Positions 6,181 to 8,602 of a DNA stretch of 8,602 nucleotides are shown here, one piece after another (the first letter of the stretch is position 1; every line of letters begins with the position of its first letter). The notes under the pieces were generated by a model that worked only from the letters and a program-made list of their open reading frames with translations, was not told where the DNA came from and ran no database searches. The position numbers were made by a program, and so were the translations under genes. This DNA is from Gammaproteobacteria bacterium (GTDB taxonomy: Bacteria > Pseudomonadota > Gammaproteobacteria > UBA6429 > Thiohalophilaceae): the NCBI GenBank assembly GCA_013152045.1, contig JAADGZ010000275.1, positions 1 through 8,602 of the forward strand, in the 5' to 3' direction.

Positions 6181-6984
6181 TCATATTCCCGTCAGGCGTT
6201 CCATGTATTCGTCGGCATCAATAGCATCATCTCTTGGCAGACGGTTGAGCAGGCTTTGAATGCGTGGATTGTCCGAGTTTCTTACCGCCTCCACGCTGTC
6301 GGTCATCAGGATCATGCCCTGATCCAGTACGGTGATACGGTCGGCGATCTTAAAAGCGCTTTCCAGCTCATGGGTGACCACCACAATGGTAATGTTCATC
6401 GCCTGACGCAGACGCAGGATCAGTTCATCCAGCTCGACCGCGGCGACCGGATCCAGACCAGCCGAGGGTTCATCAAAAAACAGCAGACGTGGATCCATAA
6501 TAATGGCGCGCGCCAGAGCGGCACGTTTAATCATGCCACCGGATAGTTCTGATGGCATCAGATCGCCGAACTCGGCCAAGTTGACGACTTCAAGTTTCAT
6601 CCGACCCATGATGCGCATAGTGTTCTCATCCAGCTCGGTATGTTCACACAGAGGCAGGACGACATTTTCCTCGACCGTCATTGAGCCGAACAGCGCACCG
6701 CCCTGAAACGCCACGCCCATTTTTCTGCGTAGCTCGAACATCGCCTGTTCACTGTTGTGGGCCAGATCCTGGCCTAGTAATTTTATTGAACCCCGGGTCG
6801 GTGTATTTAGCCCCAGCAGGTGGCGTAGCAAGGTGCTCTTGCCTGAGCCGCTGCCGCCCATGATGACCATGATCTCGCCATGGTGCACATGCAGGTTGAT
6901 GTCGTTGAGGATCTGGCGCTCACCATAGTGGGCATCCAGATTGCGAACCTCAATAGCATATTCACTGTTGCTGGCGGCAGGCAT
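6181..6984 (-). CDS. mlaF: Lipid transport ABC ATPase MlaF
   Basis: This 267-residue cytoplasmic ATPase would drive the MlaE permease. All motifs are intact: Walker A GGSGSGKST at 43-51, the Q-loop region around FQGGALFGSMTVEENV, the signature LSGGM at 147-151 followed by IKRAALARAI, Walker B LLFFDEP (Asp171-Glu172), the D-loop SAGLDP and the switch histidine His205 in VVVTHELES. The LSGGM signature and the DEPSAGLDP block are characteristic of MlaF/Ttg2A-type ATPases, and the length matches the family. The ATG at 6984 lies 5 bases after the mlaE stop, so the two are translationally linked. After its stop the operon is interrupted by the repeat cluster before mlaD. In E. coli, MlaF binds the STAS protein MlaB, which makes the STAS gene upstream relevant. 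Confidence 0.95.
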   Translation of the reverse strand: MPAASNSEYAIEVRNLDAHYGERQILNDINLHVHHGEIMVIMGGSGSGKSTLLRHLLGLNTPTRGSIKLLGQDLAHNSEQAMFELRRKMGVAFQGGALFGSMTVEENVVLPLCEHTELDENTMRIMGRMKLEVVNLAEFGDLMPSELSGGMIKRAALARAIIMDPRLLFFDEPSAGLDPVAAVELDELILRLRQAMNITIVVVTHELESAFKIADRITVLDQGMILMTDSVEAVRNSDNPRIQSLLNRLPRDDAIDADEYMERLTGI

Positions 6985-6989
6985 GAGGC

Positions 6990-7817
6990 TCAGGCGAAGT
7001 TGAGAAAGTAGGTGAAAATCATGTCAGCGATGACAATAAAGGTCAGCGACATAACCACGGAACGCGTGGTCGCGCGGCCGACACCTTCGGCACCTCCGCG
7101 CACCTGAAAGCCATTGCTGACCGAAACCAGCACAATGATGGCGGCAAACACCAGGCTTTTGATCAGCCCCTGACTAATGTCGGTCCATGAAAGTGCCGCC
7201 GCGCAACGTTCAAAATAAATCGGCAGGGTAATTTTAAGTTCAATGATGGAATACAGGCCGCCGCCCAGCAGACCCATAAAATCGCCCAGGATGGTGAGAG
7301 CGGGGATACTGATCATCATGGCTAGCAACAGGGGCGCGGTGATATAGCGTACTGGATTGATGCCGATGACGCGCAGGGCGTCAATTTCCTGCGATTCGAG
7401 CATAGTGCCGATACGCGCAGTAATGGCTGAGCCGGAGCGCCCAGCGACCATGATGCTGACGATCAGTGGCGCAAATTCACGGGTGATAGCAATGGCGAGG
7501 CCAACGATAACTTTTGATTCTGCGCCAAAGGTTTTCAGGGTTTGAATGCCCTGAATGGCCATCATCACGCCGATGGCGAGACAGATAATACTAATAATAG
7601 GAATGGCATGAACGCCGATACGCATCGCCTCGGCAATGACGTTGCGCAGGCGCACCGGCTGCTGTTGTCGGCGGCCGAAGATCAACCAGTAAAAACTCTC
7701 GGCCAGCATGCTGGCGACATAACCCAGTTCCTCGATGGCGGCAACCGTCTTACGGCCGATGTTTTCAACCAGGCGAATGGCAGGATGTAGGCCCGAATTT
7801 TGTGCGGCATTGCTCAT
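6990..7817 (-). CDS. mlaE: Lipid transport permease MlaE
   Basis: The 275-residue inner-membrane permease is close to the 260 residues of E. coli MlaE. An amphipathic N-terminal region (about residues 12-50) precedes five or so hydrophobic segments, as in the MlaE fold. Family motifs include the GRSGSAITARIGTMLESQEI stretch followed by DALRVIGINPVRYI (about residues 127-160), then a hydrophobic helix and GDFMGLLGG, and near the end SNGFQVRGGAEGVGRATTRS. MlaE dimerises, pairs with MlaF in the cytoplasm and sits beneath the MlaD ring. The ATG at 7817 lies 11 bases after the STAS gene stop and only 5 bases separate its stop from mlaF, so STAS-mlaE-mlaF look like a tightly coupled group. Confidence 0.95.
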   Translation of the reverse strand: MSNAAQNSGLHPAIRLVENIGRKTVAAIEELGYVASMLAESFYWLIFGRRQQQPVRLRNVIAEAMRIGVHAIPIISIICLAIGVMMAIQGIQTLKTFGAESKVIVGLAIAITREFAPLIVSIMVAGRSGSAITARIGTMLESQEIDALRVIGINPVRYITAPLLLAMMISIPALTILGDFMGLLGGGLYSIIELKITLPIYFERCAAALSWTDISQGLIKSLVFAAIIVLVSVSNGFQVRGGAEGVGRATTRSVVMSLTFIVIADMIFTYFLNFA

Positions 7818-7828
7818 AGGGCATCGGC

Positions 7829-8155
7829 TTACAGCTGAGCAGCTTCAGTTGCGTTGGCGATAATAGGGAAGACCTTGTCCAGACGTGAGAGTTGCAGGAT
7901 CTGCATGGCCGCTTTGCTGACCCCAACAAGGGCAAACTTTAGATCATGCGTGCGTGCATGTTGGAAACCTTCAACCAGACTGGCTACGCCCGAGCTGTCG
8001 ATATAGGTCACAGCCGAAAGATCCACCAGCACATGGTTTTTATCCTGCAGGTGTTTGAGAATGATTTCGCGCGCCTTCGGCGAAAAATGTAAATCGACTT
8101 CACCGCAGAGAGCGATAATGGTGAAGCCGTTTTCCAAGCGTGTGGTACATTCCAT
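7829..8155 (-). CDS. STAS-domain protein, anti-sigma-factor-antagonist type (possible MlaB-like role)
   Basis: The product is a single STAS domain of 108 residues. Visible elements are the first strands around FTIIALCGEVDLHFSP (11-26), a helix REIILKHL, the strand VLVDLSAV and the loop Y51-I-D53-S54-S55-G56-V. The D-S-S-G block matches SpoIIAA/RsbV-type antagonists, where the first serine is phosphorylated by the partner kinase; Ser54 corresponds to SpoIIAA Ser58 and to Thr52 of E. coli MlaB. Translation is well supported: AGGGA (8161-8165) lies 5 bases before the ATG, and the upstream kinase-like gene stops 2 bases before it. The mlaE gene follows 11 bases after its stop. Two roles are possible: the antagonist in a partner-switching pair with the upstream ATPase, or the MlaB-like subunit binding MlaF. 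The gene order allows both at once, which would be unusual. Confidence 0.9.
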   Translation of the reverse strand: MECTTRLENGFTIIALCGEVDLHFSPKAREIILKHLQDKNHVLVDLSAVTYIDSSGVASLVEGFQHARTHDLKFALVGVSKAAMQILQLSRLDKVFPIIANATEAAQL

Positions 8156-8157
8156 AG

Positions 8158-8602
8158 TTATCCCTGAGCACTTTGTTTATTAATATTTAGTTTTAGTTCT
8201 AGCAGGTTGCCAGCGTCAGCAGGTGGTTCTAGAAATTGCATGCTGTCCATGACCGACTGGATAATATGTATACCGAGTCCGCCGGGACGGACGTCATCGA
8301 GATCCCGTGGTTGGCACATGTCTATATCGACCGGCGAGGCGAAATCTGTAAGTTGAAAAATAATAAAATGCTGTTCCCGAAACAGCTCGATAATCATCTC
8401 GCCGTCTGCCTGGCCGTAGTAGGCATGCTGGATAATATTCATGCAGGCTTCGTTGACGGCCAGGATGGCGTCATTGATACGGTCTTCAGAACAGTCTGTT
8501 TGCTGTTGTAAAATCTCGCGCAACCAGTCACGAATAGTCTTTAGTTCGATAGCATCGGAAGAAAAGCTTCGGCGAGCTAGTGATTCAGCTTGAGTATCAG
8601 GC
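8158..8602 (-). CDS. RsbW-like anti-sigma ATPase/kinase, 5' end outside the window
   Basis: The reading frame stays open to the right edge of the window. The first usable start inside it is a TTG at 8523, but upstream in-frame residues SDAIELKTIRDWLREIL form the normal first helix of RsbW-like domains, so the gene begins beyond 8602. Motifs of a GHKL/HATPase_c_2 fold are present: N-box NEACMNIIQHAY (8419-8454), then a strand block FIIFQLTD, and G2-type PGGLGIHIIQSVMD (GGLGIHII at 8260-8283). The usual D-x-G of the G1 motif reads D-F-A-S-P-V-D (8326-8346), so its glycine is alanine. Such proteins bind anti-sigma antagonists and phosphorylate their STAS serine. It stops 2 bases before the STAS gene, strong evidence for a functional pair. 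Whether it controls a sigma factor, the transporter or another target is not shown. Confidence 0.88.
   Translation of the reverse strand, partial: PDTQAESLARRSFSSDAIELKTIRDWLREILQQQTDCSEDRINDAILAVNEACMNIIQHAYYGQADGEMIIELFREQHFIIFQLTDFASPVDIDMCQPRDLDDVRPGGLGIHIIQSVMDSMQFLEPPADAGNLLELKLNINKQSAQG

Noticed and set aside
8521..8523. TTG start for the anti-sigma ATPase gene
   Set aside because: The in-frame residues upstream form the conserved first helix of the domain, so the start must lie outside the window.

Overview
The window looks like a chromosomal segment from a Gram-negative gammaproteobacterium. The evidence is the presence of outer-membrane-type lipoproteins, an Mla/MCE-type lipid transport operon, and a class I (AroG-type) DAHP synthase that aligns with the Escherichia coli enzyme almost residue for residue. 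Base composition is mid-range. Several short dispersed palindromic repeat families of the kind scattered through many proteobacterial genomes lie between the genes. Genus cannot be fixed from this sequence.

Left part (1-2381, + strand): about 350 bases of intergenic DNA with two inverted repeats lead into a two-gene unit. The first gene encodes a small secreted lipoprotein. The second encodes a 552-residue exported protein with an HExxH zinc-protease motif, a DUF11-type beta domain and a Cys-centred CFI-box C-terminal region after a run of six glycines. Middle (2380-3622, + strand): an imperfect inverted-repeat element overlaps the stop codon of the protease-like gene and is followed by the DAHP synthase gene, the first step of the shikimate pathway. 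Its effector-site residues suggest phenylalanine sensitivity.

Right part (3784-8602, - strand): a lone SpoIIAA/STAS-like gene lies downstream of an operon read right to left. Operon order is RsbW-like anti-sigma ATPase/kinase (5' end outside the window), STAS anti-sigma-antagonist-like protein, permease mlaE, ATPase mlaF, MCE protein mlaD, PqiC-type lipoprotein. The last four make a plausible envelope lipid transporter: permease plus ATPase in the inner membrane, an MCE hexamer in the periplasm and an outer-membrane lipoprotein partner in place of soluble MlaC. The STAS gene sits where an MlaB-like subunit would be expected, but it carries the phosphorylatable-serine motif of SpoIIAA/RsbV and is directly coupled to a kinase-like gene.

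The most interesting reading is that a partner-switching (kinase/STAS) module has been joined to an MCE lipid transporter, so that STAS phosphorylation could control transport. This is inference from gene order and motifs. A cluster of three GTCCTGAGC/GTCGAAGG repeats splits the operon between mlaF and mlaD, and a fourth copy follows the DAHP synthase gene. No tRNA, rRNA, CRISPR array, transposase or phage gene was seen.
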